From Aquimonas voraii (GTDB lineage: Bacteria > Pseudomonadota > Gammaproteobacteria > Xanthomonadales > Xanthomonadaceae): a stretch of 64,000 nucleotides of DNA. Numbering within the stretch: position 1 is the first letter of the stretch; every line of letters starts with the position of its first letter. The stretch lies in contig NZ_FNAG01000002.1 in assembly GCF_900101825.1 (NCBI RefSeq), positions 434,001 to 498,000 of the forward strand, given 5' to 3'. Below are positions 55,782 through 64,000 of this stretch, piece after piece. Under the pieces are notes generated by a model. The model had not been told where the DNA came from, ran no database searches, and saw only the letters and a program-made list of their open reading frames with translations. Position numbers and translations under genes: made by a program.

Positions 55782-58451
55782 TTAGAATTGGTATCGCACG
55801 CGCAGTCCGTAGGTGCGCGGATCATTCAGGAAGCGGATGTTCAGCTGCGAACCCACCAGGGCCTTCTGCGAGACATCATCCCCGAGCAGGTTGGAGCCCC
55901 AGATCTCGAAGCGCCAATTGCTGTTCGTCGGGCTGTAGCCGGCACCGGCGTTGATGGTGGTGTAGGCGCTCTGGCGATCGGGGAATCCGGCGGCAGCAGC
56001 GCTCTCCACGCGGTCGACCGTCCCGGCCGTGTCGGAGACGAAGACCACATCGCGATTGTTGAACTGGGTGAGATAGTAGGCCGAGCGATAGCTGGCCAGG
56101 ATCTGCCAGTCGAACACGCCGTTGCCGAGGTCGAAAACGTGCTGCAGGCGCGCGTTGAGCGTCAGCTTGGAGGACAGAGGGAGCTCGTTGCCCGCGAGAT
56201 CGATCTCCGAGGTCACGCCACCGAGGCCGTAGTCAATGCTGCGCACATCGGCCACCACGCCGCTTTTGATCTCAGTGTCGAGCAGAAGGGCGTTCAGGCT
56301 GAGCGTCCAGTCTTGCGAAAGGCTCAGCATGCTTTCGGCTTCGAGGCCCATGATCTCGGACTTGCCGACGTTGCGGTTGGCCAACGCGAAGCCGGTCGCT
56401 TCACCGGTCTCCGGGTTGAAGGCAATGGCGGTCAGATCCTGGAAGACCTGATCGCGGTAGTCGTAGTAGAAGCCGGCGAGGTTGAAGGTGGAGCGGCGAC
56501 CCAGGAAGTCGAAACTCTGCTTGGAGCCCAGTTCGAAGGCGGTGATCTTCTCCGGCTTGTAGGTTTCCGGAATCACGTTGATATCGAAGCTGTCGTTGAA
56601 GCCGCCGGACTTGTGGCCGGTACTGACAGTTCCGTACAGCAGGTGATCGTCCGAGAGATCTTTCTCGAACCCGATGCGCCAGTCGTTGAAATTGAACTCG
56701 CTGCTGCCCTCCTGCTGCGCGGGAATGCCCAGCGAGATCCACGGGTGCGAGCCGGCAGGTGTGCAGCTGAGGTTGTCGCCGCCGGTGTCTTGGCGGTCGA
56801 CACAGCCGCCGTTGGGATTGGTGCCGTCCGCGATCGGCCCGATCTGCTGGAAGATCGTGTCGTTGCGGCCCGCCGCCAGGATGCCCTGCAGCAGGAAGCG
56901 CGCGCGGTCGGCGTTCGTGGTGATGCCGCGGACATCGAAGTTGGGACGCCGTGTCAGCGCCGGCAGGAAGCCCGGTGTGCCGAGACGCACCGAGAAGCAG
57001 CAGCCATCCTCGGCGCCGAGGCCGATCGTCCAGTTGCCGCCGATGCCATACCGGTACTTCGATTCATCGGTATAGCGCAGGCCGCCCTTCAGCCGGAAGG
57101 TGTCGCTGACATCGAAGGTTCCGTCTCCGAACACCGCCCAGGACTTGCCATTGACGTCCGGCATGGTGAATTCGGTGCCGGAGTAGAACACGCCCTTGTC
57201 GGCCAGCGAGAACAGGCCCACTTTCTGGTCTTCGTTGAAGTAGAAGCCGCCCGCCGTCCAGCGGAACCGCGCCGAGTCGGGGGAGAACACCAGCAGCTCG
57301 TGGGTCTGGGACTCCGACAGCGTTTCCCAGTAGTTCGTCGAGAACAGGTCGTAGTCCGGACGGGTGGCGTCCCCGCTGCCTGGCGGGCGCGGCTCGAGGT
57401 TGCGGCCCGGCCAGGTGACACCCGCGCTGTTGGCATTGGTCTGCGTGTAGTCGACATCGCGGAAGGATGTGTTGTATTCCACCCGCAGGCCGCCGAAGTC
57501 ATAGCCGACGCTCGCCATGACGCCCTTGTTGGTCGAGTCGAGCTTGCCCTGGATGCCGTAGTAGACGACTTCGCGAAGATCGATGTCATCCGGCGCGAAC
57601 CCTTCGAGGGCGGCGCCATAGATGTTGGCGCCGGGGTATCCGGTGCCGCCTTCCTGGCCGTAATCGGCCATCAGGAACACGCGCAGGGCCTCGTTCGGCT
57701 CCCAGAGAAAGGAGAGGCGTGCCGCGTCCTCGTTCTGGAAGCCCGCCGGCTTCAGGGAAGGGTCGCCAACGTTCTTGTACGAGGTCTCCTTCTCGACGTG
57801 GTAGCCGGAGATGCGCATTGCGGCGGTGCGACCGATCGGCAGGTTCAAGCCGAACTCGCCGCCGACGTGGTCGCGGCTGCCGAACTCGCCAAGCACATAG
57901 CCGCCCGTCTCGCCGAGTTGAGGCTTGACCGTGACGATGTTCAGGGTGCCGCCCAGCGCATTGCGGCCGCGCACCGTGCCCTGCGGACCCTTGTTGACTT
58001 CGACGCGCTCGACGTCGAAGAACATCGCGCCGAGGCCGCGCGGACGCGCGATGTAGGCACCGTTGATGTGGGGAGCAGCGCCAGGATCGCCCAGCTCGGT
58101 GTTGTTCGAGGAACCGACGCCGCGGATGAAGATCTCCACGTTGCCTTCCTGGTTGGCGATGCTGAGACCGGGAATCGCGACCTGCACGTTGCGCAGTTCG
58201 TTGTTGATGCCCAGCGATTTCAGTTCTTCGCCGGTGTAGGCCTGCGCCGTGCCCCCGTACTTCTGCAGGTCCTGTTCGCGTCGATCCACGGTCACGGTGA
58301 CCGTGTCCAGCTGCTTGGCCCGCTCTTCAGCGGAGGATTCCTGCGCGACTGCAGGCGCTGACAGGACCACCGCGGTCAGGGCCACGGCGGTGGCGACGGC
58401 GAGTCGATGACGGCGCGGCGTCGGCCGGCCCAGGTGGTTGGTGCTGCGCAT
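55782..58451 (-). CDS. TonB-dependent outer-membrane receptor
   Basis: An 889-residue outer-membrane transporter. Signal peptide near residues 15-36 (VALTAVVLSAPAVAQ), TonB box DTVTVTV, then a plug domain (NVEIFIRGVGSSNNTELGDPG, GPQGTVRGRNALGGTLNIVTVKP) and a 22-strand barrel ending in the expected aromatic-terminal strand LRVRYQF. It probably imports oligosaccharides released from glucan, given the flanking GH3 enzyme and sugar symporter. GGGAGGGG precedes the ATG. Confidence 0.94.
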   Translation of the reverse strand: MRSTNHLGRPTPRRHRLAVATAVALTAVVLSAPAVAQESSAEERAKQLDTVTVTVDRREQDLQKYGGTAQAYTGEELKSLGINNELRNVQVAIPGLSIANQEGNVEIFIRGVGSSNNTELGDPGAAPHINGAYIARPRGLGAMFFDVERVEVNKGPQGTVRGRNALGGTLNIVTVKPQLGETGGYVLGEFGSRDHVGGEFGLNLPIGRTAAMRISGYHVEKETSYKNVGDPSLKPAGFQNEDAARLSFLWEPNEALRVFLMADYGQEGGTGYPGANIYGAALEGFAPDDIDLREVVYYGIQGKLDSTNKGVMASVGYDFGGLRVEYNTSFRDVDYTQTNANSAGVTWPGRNLEPRPPGSGDATRPDYDLFSTNYWETLSESQTHELLVFSPDSARFRWTAGGFYFNEDQKVGLFSLADKGVFYSGTEFTMPDVNGKSWAVFGDGTFDVSDTFRLKGGLRYTDESKYRYGIGGNWTIGLGAEDGCCFSVRLGTPGFLPALTRRPNFDVRGITTNADRARFLLQGILAAGRNDTIFQQIGPIADGTNPNGGCVDRQDTGGDNLSCTPAGSHPWISLGIPAQQEGSSEFNFNDWRIGFEKDLSDDHLLYGTVSTGHKSGGFNDSFDINVIPETYKPEKITAFELGSKQSFDFLGRRSTFNLAGFYYDYRDQVFQDLTAIAFNPETGEATGFALANRNVGKSEIMGLEAESMLSLSQDWTLSLNALLLDTEIKSGVVADVRSIDYGLGGVTSEIDLAGNELPLSSKLTLNARLQHVFDLGNGVFDWQILASYRSAYYLTQFNNRDVVFVSDTAGTVDRVESAAAAGFPDRQSAYTTINAGAGYSPTNSNWRFEIWGSNLLGDDVSQKALVGSQLNIRFLNDPRTYGLRVRYQF

Positions 58452-58547
58452 TGTCGAACCCCTCCCGGCGCCTGCGGCTGTCTACGCCCGTACGCCCGTT
58501 GCTGTTTTCCCAAGCTCTCCCGTCGCGTCGCGGCGGGCGTCCTCATC

Positions 58548-58570
58548 GCATCGATCGGCTGGATCGATGC
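58548..58570. repeat. Inverted repeat between GH3 and TonB receptor genes
   Basis: GCATCGATC, a 5-base spacer, then GATCGATGC: a perfect 9-bp inverted repeat in the 157-base gap, about 97 bases before the receptor start. It has no T-run, so an operator or RNA-processing site is as likely as a terminator. Confidence 0.5.
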
Positions 58571-58608
58571 TGTGCTGCTACTTCAGGCCTCGATACGCTC
58601 GCCCGAAT

Positions 58609-61203
58609 TCATCGGGGAGAAGAACATTCCACGACGGCATCCGCATCGGTGCCCAGTTCGACACTGGCGATGCGCAGGTCGGTGCCGCGATCTGCGGACA
58701 GCCGCAGCACCGTATCGACCCGCTGTGTGGCGAGTCCTGCGCTGCGCAGGCATTTGAGGGGCAGGGCAAGCCGCTGCCACGCGCCCAGACGCGCGCCCAG
58801 CGCGGAGCCGACCTCCAGCGCCGCACCGCAGTCATCGCCGCAACCCATGCCGAGCCGTATGCTTCCCTCTCCGAGTGCATCGACCCGAAGACGCACCACC
58901 AGACGCACATCGCCATTGGTTTCGCGCTCGATGTCGATGGCCTCGGCGAGGCTGAGCTTCAGTTCGGCAGGCCCCGACCACTGCAGGCGGCGGGCGTCTT
59001 CCTGGGCTTGGTAATCGACGGCGCGGATGCCCAGCTGGCCAGCGGGGCTGTGCGCGGGCCCGTTGCCTTCAATTCTCTGCACGCCGTCGGCATCGACCAG
59101 CTCGAAGTGGGCACCCGGTGCCAGGCTGCCACGCGCGAACCACTGTCCCGCTCGCGGAGCTGCAGGAAGGTCGATCTGTTCAGGCAGGGGCGGTACTTCA
59201 CCGGGTTCGCCGTAGCGCAGGCCGTGGCCGAAGGCGAACAGAGGGGCATAGCCGTCGTCGCCGACGTTGAGCTGGTACTGGTCGGGCCGCGCCGGCCACG
59301 AAAAAGGCAGCCGTCCGTGGAAATCGTGCTGGATGGACCCATCAGCGGCACGTAACAGGACATCGGCGACGCCACCGCCCTCGCTGCCCGGCAGCCACGC
59401 CGCCACGAAGGCGTTGGCGGCATTGAGCTCGCGGTTGACCCAGAGTGGCCGACCGGACAGAAACACCGCAACCACCGGGATGTTGTCGCCGCGCAGCCGA
59501 CGCAGCAGCTGCAGGTCGCGCTCGTCGTCGGGTCGATACACCAGGGTGTCGATATCGCCCTGGAACTCGGCGTAGGGGTCCTCGCCGAACACCACGACCG
59601 CGATGTCGGGTCGGGTCTCGAAACGTCCATCGACCGCCAGTTCGGCCGAGCCGCCAGCCGCTTCGATCTGAGTGCGAAGGCCCTGCCAGATCGACGTCGC
59701 GCCAGGGAAATCCGAGGGCTGGGTGCCCGTGCCCTGCCAGGTCAGCGTCCAGCCACCGCTTTGCTTGGCCACGCTGTCCGCACCGTCGCCCGCGACACCG
59801 ATGCGTGCGCGCGGATTCAAGGGCAGCAGTTGCCCTTCGTTCTTCAAAAGCACGAGTGAGCGCCGCACGGCTTCGCGGGCGACGAGGCGATGGCCATCGG
59901 CACCGATCAGCTCGAAGCGGCCCCCCAATGCACGCTTCGAGGGCGGGGGCGCGTCCATCAGCCCTGCAGCAAGCTTGACGCGCAGGATTCTCGAGACCGC
60001 CTCGTCCAGTCGTTCCGGGCTCAGCCGCTTGGTGCGCGCGGCCTTGAGCGTGTTGTCAAACAGCTGGCGCCAGCTGTCCGGGGCCATGAACATGTCGACG
60101 CCGGCTTCGATCGAAGCGGGACAGTCGGTCGGCGTGCAGCCGGGAATCTGACCGTGCCCGTTCCAGTCGCCAACGACGAAGCCGTCGAAACCCATGCGTC
60201 CCCGCAGCACATCGGTGAGCAGGCCGCGGTGTCCGTGCAGCTTGATGCCGTTCCAGCTCGAGAAGCTGGCCATGACACTCTGTACGCCTGCTGCGATTGC
60301 CGGCGGATAGCCCGCCGCATGCACATCGCGGAGCTCGGCCTCGCTGACGCGGGTGTCGCCCTGGTCGCGGCCGTCCGTCGTGCCGCCATCGCCCACGAAG
60401 TGCTTGGCGGATGACAGCACTTTGTCCTCGCCGAGGAAGCCCGGCGTGCCGGGTTCTCCCTGCAGGCCATGCACGACCGCGGCAGCGTAGCTGGCGACCA
60501 CCGCAGGATCTTCCGAGAAGCCCTCGTAGGCGCGGCCCCAACGGTCATCGCGGGGTACGGTCAGGGTCGGGGCGAAGGTCCATTCGGCGCCGGTGACGCG
60601 CAGTTCGCGCGCGGTGATCTCGGCGATACGCTGGACCAGCTCCGGGTCGCGCGCGGCGCCAAGGCCGATGTTGTGCGGGAACAGAGTTGCCCCGATCACG
60701 TTGTTGTGGCCATGCACGGCGTCAATGCCGAACAACAGGGGGATGACCGTGCCGCGTCGACTGGCGTTGGCCGCATGAAAGGCGTCCGCCAGAGCAAGCC
60801 ATTCCTGGGCGGTGGCGTAGGCTTTTCCGCCCGGAGCGGAGTTGCCGCCGGCAAGTATGGAGCCGAGTGGGTAGCGCTGCAGGTCCTCGGGCTGGATGCT
60901 GGCGATGTCAGCCTGGATGATCTGGCCGACCTTCTCTTCCAGGCTCATCTGCGTGAGCAGCTGGCGGACGCGGGTCTCGATGGCTTCCTCGCGCTTCGCG
61001 CCCGACCGCGTCTCAGGCCAGACCGCTGGATTTGTTTCCGCCGACAGGTCTGTGGCGGCCGAGGCAAGGCACGGAGCCGCCAGTGCGAGTCCCGTCGCCA
61101 ACACGGCGAAGCGCAGCGTTCCCGCTCGTGAAGGCGTTCGCCTGGCCGCAGAAACCCGCGCCGCGGACTGCACAGGGCAGCCGGCTGATTCAAGTGAATT
61201 CAC
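58609..61203 (-). CDS. Secreted GH3 beta-glucosidase / glucan 1,4-beta-glucosidase
   Basis: An 864-residue exported enzyme. The signal peptide is around residues 28-50 (FAVLATGLALAAPCLASA). The GH3 N-terminal barrel has FGIDAVHGHNNV, KHFVGDGGT and the nucleophile Asp346 in FVVGDWNG. The GH3 C-terminal domain has VLLKNEGQLLPL, VVVFGEDPYAE and LPFSWPARPDQY. An additional C-terminal domain (about 150 residues) resembles that of ExoP-type exo-1,3/1,4-beta-glucanases. GTG 61203 is preferred, with GGGAGGG 6 bases upstream; a longer frame from 61305 would cover the operator. It removes glucose from the non-reducing ends of glucans. Confidence 0.9.
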   Translation of the reverse strand: MNSLESAGCPVQSAARVSAARRTPSRAGTLRFAVLATGLALAAPCLASAATDLSAETNPAVWPETRSGAKREEAIETRVRQLLTQMSLEEKVGQIIQADIASIQPEDLQRYPLGSILAGGNSAPGGKAYATAQEWLALADAFHAANASRRGTVIPLLFGIDAVHGHNNVIGATLFPHNIGLGAARDPELVQRIAEITARELRVTGAEWTFAPTLTVPRDDRWGRAYEGFSEDPAVVASYAAAVVHGLQGEPGTPGFLGEDKVLSSAKHFVGDGGTTDGRDQGDTRVSEAELRDVHAAGYPPAIAAGVQSVMASFSSWNGIKLHGHRGLLTDVLRGRMGFDGFVVGDWNGHGQIPGCTPTDCPASIEAGVDMFMAPDSWRQLFDNTLKAARTKRLSPERLDEAVSRILRVKLAAGLMDAPPPSKRALGGRFELIGADGHRLVAREAVRRSLVLLKNEGQLLPLNPRARIGVAGDGADSVAKQSGGWTLTWQGTGTQPSDFPGATSIWQGLRTQIEAAGGSAELAVDGRFETRPDIAVVVFGEDPYAEFQGDIDTLVYRPDDERDLQLLRRLRGDNIPVVAVFLSGRPLWVNRELNAANAFVAAWLPGSEGGGVADVLLRAADGSIQHDFHGRLPFSWPARPDQYQLNVGDDGYAPLFAFGHGLRYGEPGEVPPLPEQIDLPAAPRAGQWFARGSLAPGAHFELVDADGVQRIEGNGPAHSPAGQLGIRAVDYQAQEDARRLQWSGPAELKLSLAEAIDIERETNGDVRLVVRLRVDALGEGSIRLGMGCGDDCGAALEVGSALGARLGAWQRLALPLKCLRSAGLATQRVDTVLRLSADRGTDLRIASVELGTDADAVVECSSPR

Positions 61204-61578
61204 GATGTCCCTCCCGCCGCTTGATCCGCGCTCGCATGGGGCGAACGTTCGGGCGTCTTGATGCGCCGTGGACGCTAACTTTGCCCAAACTGACATCGCT
61301 GTCAATCACTTTCTGAGGCGCTGATCGAATTGTCCGTTGCCGGCTGCAATCGGCCTCCGGTTGGCTTCTGCGCTGCGTTCGCGATGACGGATCCCGCTGC
61401 GGGCCTGTGTCGAAATTCCGCTGCAGGGCAACGCGAAACAACTCAGCGTCGTCGCGCGACGTGGAGGAAGCGCCCGCGGATGGAGCACGCAAGTGCGTGC
61501 TCCAGCGCAAACGGGTCCGGACCTGTGCCGGACTCACGACCACGGATCAAGGCCAGGAGCGACTTGATCCGTGTTGTC
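61204..61578. other. Upstream region of the GH3 gene
   Basis: 375 bases between the GH3 start and the TatD stop, containing the GH3 promoter and a LacI-like operator (61291-61304). The part from 61320 to 61578 shows no gene. Confidence 0.55.
61291..61304. promoter_or_regulatory. Putative LacI-family operator upstream of GH3
   Basis: TGACATCGCTGTCA, a 14-bp near-perfect palindrome (6 of 7 pairs) with a central CG, the usual shape of LacI-family operators. It lies 88 bases before the GH3 start in a relatively A/T-rich stretch. The LacI-type regulator at 52908 is the obvious candidate to bind it. Confidence 0.55.
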
Positions 61579-62349
61579 CTAACGGGGAAGCGCGAACAGA
61601 CGACGCGCGTTCTCGCTGCACTGTTCGGCGACATCCTCAACTGCATCGCCGCGAAGTTCGGCGATGCAGGCCGCGACTTCGGCTACGCGCGAAGGCAGGT
61701 TGCGCTGACCGCGGTAGGCCATCAGCGGCTGGTCGGGCGCGTCGGATTCGAGCAGCAGGAACTCGATCGGCATGGTCGAAACAAGCTCCCGCAGGCGCTG
61801 CGCGCGCGGGTAGGTCACCGGGCCGCCGATGCCCAGCAGGAAGCCCAGATCGAACAGCTGGCGCGCCTGCTCGGCGCTGCCGGCATAGCTGTGCACCACG
61901 CCACGCAGGCGGCCGCGATGGCGCTTCAGCGCAATCAAGGTCGCTTCGACCGCCCGTCGTGCGTGCAGGATCACCGGCAGGCCGGCGTCGGACGCGATCG
62001 CCAGTTGGGCCTCGAAGTAGTGCTGCTGCTCGGCCGGATCCAGTGCTTCGACGTACAAATCGAGGCCGAACTCGCCCACGGCCACCGGCCGCTCGCGCCG
62101 AACCCAGTCCTGCAGTGCGTCTAGATGCTCGCGCCGATGTTCGGCCAGGAACATGGGATGCAGGCCGTAGGCGGGGAACAGATCAGGCTCGCGCGCGCAG
62201 AGCGCGCGCAGGCCCGGCCAGCTGGCGGCGGTGACCGCCGGCAGCACCTGCGCCACCACGCCGGCCGCGCGCGCCTGCGCCAGCACCGCGTCGCGATCGG
62301 CGTCGAATTCGGGCGCATCGAGATGGCAGTGGCTGTCGATCAGCAGCAT
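61579..62349 (-). CDS. TatD-family metal-dependent hydrolase (YjjV-like)
   Basis: A 256-residue TIM-barrel metallohydrolase of the TatD DNase family. The metal ligands are visible: DSHCHLD near the N-terminus, Glu in AVGEFGLDLY, His in ILHARRAVEATL, His in VVHSYAGS, and Asp in LLESDAPDQPLMAYRG. The family members are 3'-5' DNA exonucleases; the exact substrate here is not known. The DUF6116-like gene lies 14 bases upstream on the same strand. Confidence 0.92.
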   Translation of the reverse strand: MLLIDSHCHLDAPEFDADRDAVLAQARAAGVVAQVLPAVTAASWPGLRALCAREPDLFPAYGLHPMFLAEHRREHLDALQDWVRRERPVAVGEFGLDLYVEALDPAEQQHYFEAQLAIASDAGLPVILHARRAVEATLIALKRHRGRLRGVVHSYAGSAEQARQLFDLGFLLGIGGPVTYPRAQRLRELVSTMPIEFLLLESDAPDQPLMAYRGQRNLPSRVAEVAACIAELRGDAVEDVAEQCSENARRLFALPR

Positions 62350-62363
62350 GGCGGCGGCGCGGC

Positions 62364-62639
62364 TCAGGGGCGGTCGACGCGGCGCGATTCGCCCTCGATC
62401 GGCGGGCGCCCACCGGCGGCATCGTCGGACGGCGGCTCTGGCTGTCGTCGCTGCCGCCAGCTGGCCAGCAGCAGGCCGCCGGCGAACAGCAGCAGCTCAT
62501 CGACGAAGGGCAGGGGGTCGGGCACGAACAGGGTCACCAGAAACAGCAGGCCGGTCACCAGCGCCAGCTGCGGAAAGCGCAGGCGCTGCAGGTGACGGCG
62601 CAGAAAGTTCGGTAGCAGGGCGAGCAGGAAGCGGGGCAT
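62364..62639 (-). CDS. DUF6116-like small membrane protein
   Basis: A 91-residue protein with two hydrophobic segments (FPQLALVTGLLFLVTLFVP and LPFVDELLLFAGGLLLASW) and a charged Pro-rich tail. The pattern matches a short conserved membrane protein of Xanthomonadales (DUF6116); function unknown. It is cotranscribed with tatD, 14 bases apart. The GATTCGG tandem repeat begins 11 bases upstream of its start and could affect expression. Confidence 0.75.
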   Translation of the reverse strand: MPRFLLALLPNFLRRHLQRLRFPQLALVTGLLFLVTLFVPDPLPFVDELLLFAGGLLLASWRQRRQPEPPSDDAAGGRPPIEGESRRVDRP

Positions 62640-62650
62640 TGGGGAGCCGG

Positions 62651-62741
62651 GATTCGGGATTCGGGATTCGGGATTCGGGATTCGGGATTCGGGATTCGGG
62701 ATTCGGGATTCGGGATTCGGGATTCGGGATTCGGGATTCGC
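62651..62741. repeat. Tandem heptanucleotide repeat (GATTCGG)12
   Basis: Twelve perfect GATTCGG copies from 62651 to 62734, plus a thirteenth ending in C. A 7-base unit in non-coding DNA immediately 5' of the DUF6116 gene. Such GGGATTCGGGATTCGG runs are common intergenic elements in Xanthomonadaceae. Confidence 0.97.
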
Positions 62742-62874
62742 GGACCGGGCCTCGCGAGCATCAAGCCCACGGCTTTGCGCATTTGCCGAGCGTAGCGTGA
62801 CTGGCCTGCCCGCATGTTTCCCTGCGCTGAACCGCTCGGCTCGTGGTGCGGGAGATGCGGCAGGCCCACAACGT

Positions 62875-62901
62875 GACAGGCCCGCGCATGGCGGGCCTGT
62901 C
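62875..62901 (-). terminator. Probable terminator after rhlE
   Basis: Perfect 11-bp stem (62875-62885 with 62891-62901) and 5-base loop, 48 bases beyond the helicase stop. The following minus-strand sequence ACGTTGTG is only weakly T-rich. Confidence 0.6.
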
Positions 62902-62948
62902 GGTGCTTCAGCGAGGCCGGCGCGGGATCCGCGCAGGCTTGGTCGTGC

Positions 62949-64000
62949 TCAGCGGCTGCGCTCGCCGCCCTGGGCGCGACGCGGCGGGTTGGCGTGCTGC
63001 CCCTGGGGCTTCGGGGTGGCGTTGCCGCCGCCCGTGCCTTGACCGCCCGGACGACCGCCACCGCCGCCGCGACGTCCGCCGCCGCCGCGGCGCGCCTGCG
63101 GTTTGGGTGCGCCATTCGGACGCGGGGCCGGGCGGTTCACCTGCAGGGGCTGCGTCGGCTCGAAGCCGGGGATGACCTCCTGCGGAATCTCGCGGCCAAT
63201 CAACTTGTGGATGTCGCGCAGCTGGCCGACTTCCTCGTGGCAGACCAGCGAGATCGCGTGGCCGGTGCTGCCGTTGCGGCCGGTGCGGCCAATGCGGTGC
63301 ACGTAGTCCTCGGCCACCATCGGCAGGTCGAAGTTGATGACGGCAGGCAGCTGGTCGATATCGATGCCGCGAGCGGCGATGTCGGTGGCCACGAGCGTGC
63401 TGATGCGGCCCGACTTGAAGTCGCCCAATGCCTTGGTGCGCGCGCCCTGGCTCTTGTTGCCATGGATGGCAGCGGCGCGCAGGCCGGCGGCTTCGAGCTG
63501 GCGGACCAGTCGATCAGCACCGTGCTTGGTGCGGCTGAACACCAGTGTCTGCCGGCGGCTGTCCTGGCTCAACACATGCAGCAGCAGGTCGCGCTTCTTG
63601 GCGGTATCGACCGGGTACACCACGTGCTCGATCATCGCCACCGTGCTGTTGCGCGGGGTGACCTGGACTTCGGCCGGGTTCTTCAGGAACTGCTGGGCCA
63701 GCTCGCGAATGGGGTCGGCAAAGGTGGCCGAGAACAGCAGGGTCTGACGGGTGTGCGGTACGCGCGCGACGATGCGCTTGATCGCCGGCAGGAAGCCCAT
63801 GTCGAGCATGCGGTCGGCCTCGTCCAGCACCAGCACCTCGATGTGCGACAGATCGATGGTGCCCTGGCCCATATGGTCGATCAGGCGGCCGGGCGTGGCC
63901 ACGAGAATGTCGACGCCGCGGCGCAGGGCGTCAATCTGCGGGCTCATGCCGACGCCGCCGAAGACCGTGGTCGAGCGGATGCGCAGCTGCTTGCCGTAGT
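62949..64000 (-). CDS. rhlE: DEAD-box RNA helicase RhlE-like (N-terminus beyond the window)
   Basis: At least 350 residues of an ATP-dependent RNA helicase; the reading frame continues past base 64000, so the Q motif and Walker A lie outside. Visible motifs: ILVATPGRLIDHM (Ib), VLDEADRMLDMGF (II, DEAD), LLFSATF (III, SAT), TLVFSRTKHGADRL (IV), LVATDIAARGIDID (V) and YVHRIGRTGRNG (VI). The C-terminal tail is Arg/Gly/Pro-rich (about 75 residues), suited to RNA contacts. RhlE acts in ribosome assembly and mRNA turnover. Confidence 0.92.
   Translation of the reverse strand, partial: YGKQLRIRSTTVFGGVGMSPQIDALRRGVDILVATPGRLIDHMGQGTIDLSHIEVLVLDEADRMLDMGFLPAIKRIVARVPHTRQTLLFSATFADPIRELAQQFLKNPAEVQVTPRNSTVAMIEHVVYPVDTAKKRDLLLHVLSQDSRRQTLVFSRTKHGADRLVRQLEAAGLRAAAIHGNKSQGARTKALGDFKSGRISTLVATDIAARGIDIDQLPAVINFDLPMVAEDYVHRIGRTGRNGSTGHAISLVCHEEVGQLRDIHKLIGREIPQEVIPGFEPTQPLQVNRPAPRPNGAPKPQARRGGGGRRGGGGGRPGGQGTGGGNATPKPQGQHANPPRRAQGGERSR

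Larger units (their letters stand above)
62640..62948. other. Non-coding gap between DUF6116 and rhlE
   Basis: 309 bases holding the GATTCGG tandem repeat (62651-62741), unremarkable sequence, and the rhlE terminator hairpin (62875-62901). No gene supported. Confidence 0.6.

Noticed and set aside
54432-58361. 1309-codon plus-strand frame opposite the symporter and TonB receptor
   Set aside because: Low-complexity antisense translation of well-recognised genes on the minus strand.
62651-62741. GATTCGG array considered as a CRISPR
   Set aside because: Repeats are contiguous with no spacers, and no cas gene is present.

Overview
The window is about 64 kb of high-GC DNA from a gammaproteobacterial chromosome, most likely order Xanthomonadales (Lysobacterales). 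The evidence is the yhbY/rlmE/ftsH/folP and surE-pcm-nlpD gene orders, a PilH-type regulator, a TonB-receptor carbohydrate locus with cellobionate-phosphorylase-like and gluconokinase genes, a tandem GATTCGG repeat, and tandem ATGA/GTGA stop-start overlaps. No rRNA or tRNA gene, CRISPR array or insertion sequence was seen. Genus and species cannot be fixed from the sequence.

Region by region. 1-9733: a membrane Ser/Thr kinase with periplasmic TPR-like repeats, then core functions (Mth938-like protein, YhbY, RlmE, FtsH, FolP, FkpA-like isomerase, DUF1289, NudL, SseA). 10130-16671: a membrane-anchored SRPBCC/GyrI-like protein, a four-gene Gld-type ABC exporter operon (ATPase, permease, GldG-like, DUF4340) and a DUF423 protein. 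16971-25301: small metabolic genes (DUF1579, SDR, VOC, DUF3817), an unknown membrane protein, a secreted beta-helix protein, a lipoprotein hydrolase and a receiver protein with degenerate GGDEF and EAL domains. 25719-33596: AcnA, Smr protein, SurE-Pcm-NlpD, a PilH-like regulator and an AcuI-type reductase.

33856-36046 has lower GC and is a short integron gene-cassette array. It has two complete attC sites, a third attC half-site and three promoterless-looking cassette genes, with no integrase in view (a CALIN). Each complete cassette has a 5' end that matches its own attC R'' box, which is strong internal evidence. The cassette genes encode an unknown soluble protein, an unknown membrane protein, and a protein with an RX4H motif resembling HEPN RNases.

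36488-46535: a DUF1330 gene, then the MoxR/DUF58/DUF4350/DUF4129/SpoIIM/RDD membrane operon on the minus strand (with an in-frame (Gln-Ala)9 microsatellite), a glycine-zipper lipoprotein, a c-type cytochrome, TcdA and a small secreted protein.

46719-61304 is a beta-glucan/cello-oligosaccharide locus. A minus-strand operon (glucokinase, CBM9-like lipoprotein, GPH symporter, GH94 phosphorylase, gluconokinase) lies back to back with a LacI-type regulator. Next to it are a sodium:solute symporter, a TonB-dependent receptor and a secreted GH3 beta-glucosidase with a LacI-like operator upstream. Together they suggest outer-membrane uptake, periplasmic hydrolysis, inner-membrane import, and phosphorolysis of cellobionate (or cellobiose) to glucose 1-phosphate plus gluconate, with both monosaccharides then phosphorylated. 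The window closes with TatD, DUF6116, the GATTCGG tandem repeat and the C-terminal part of an RhlE-type RNA helicase.
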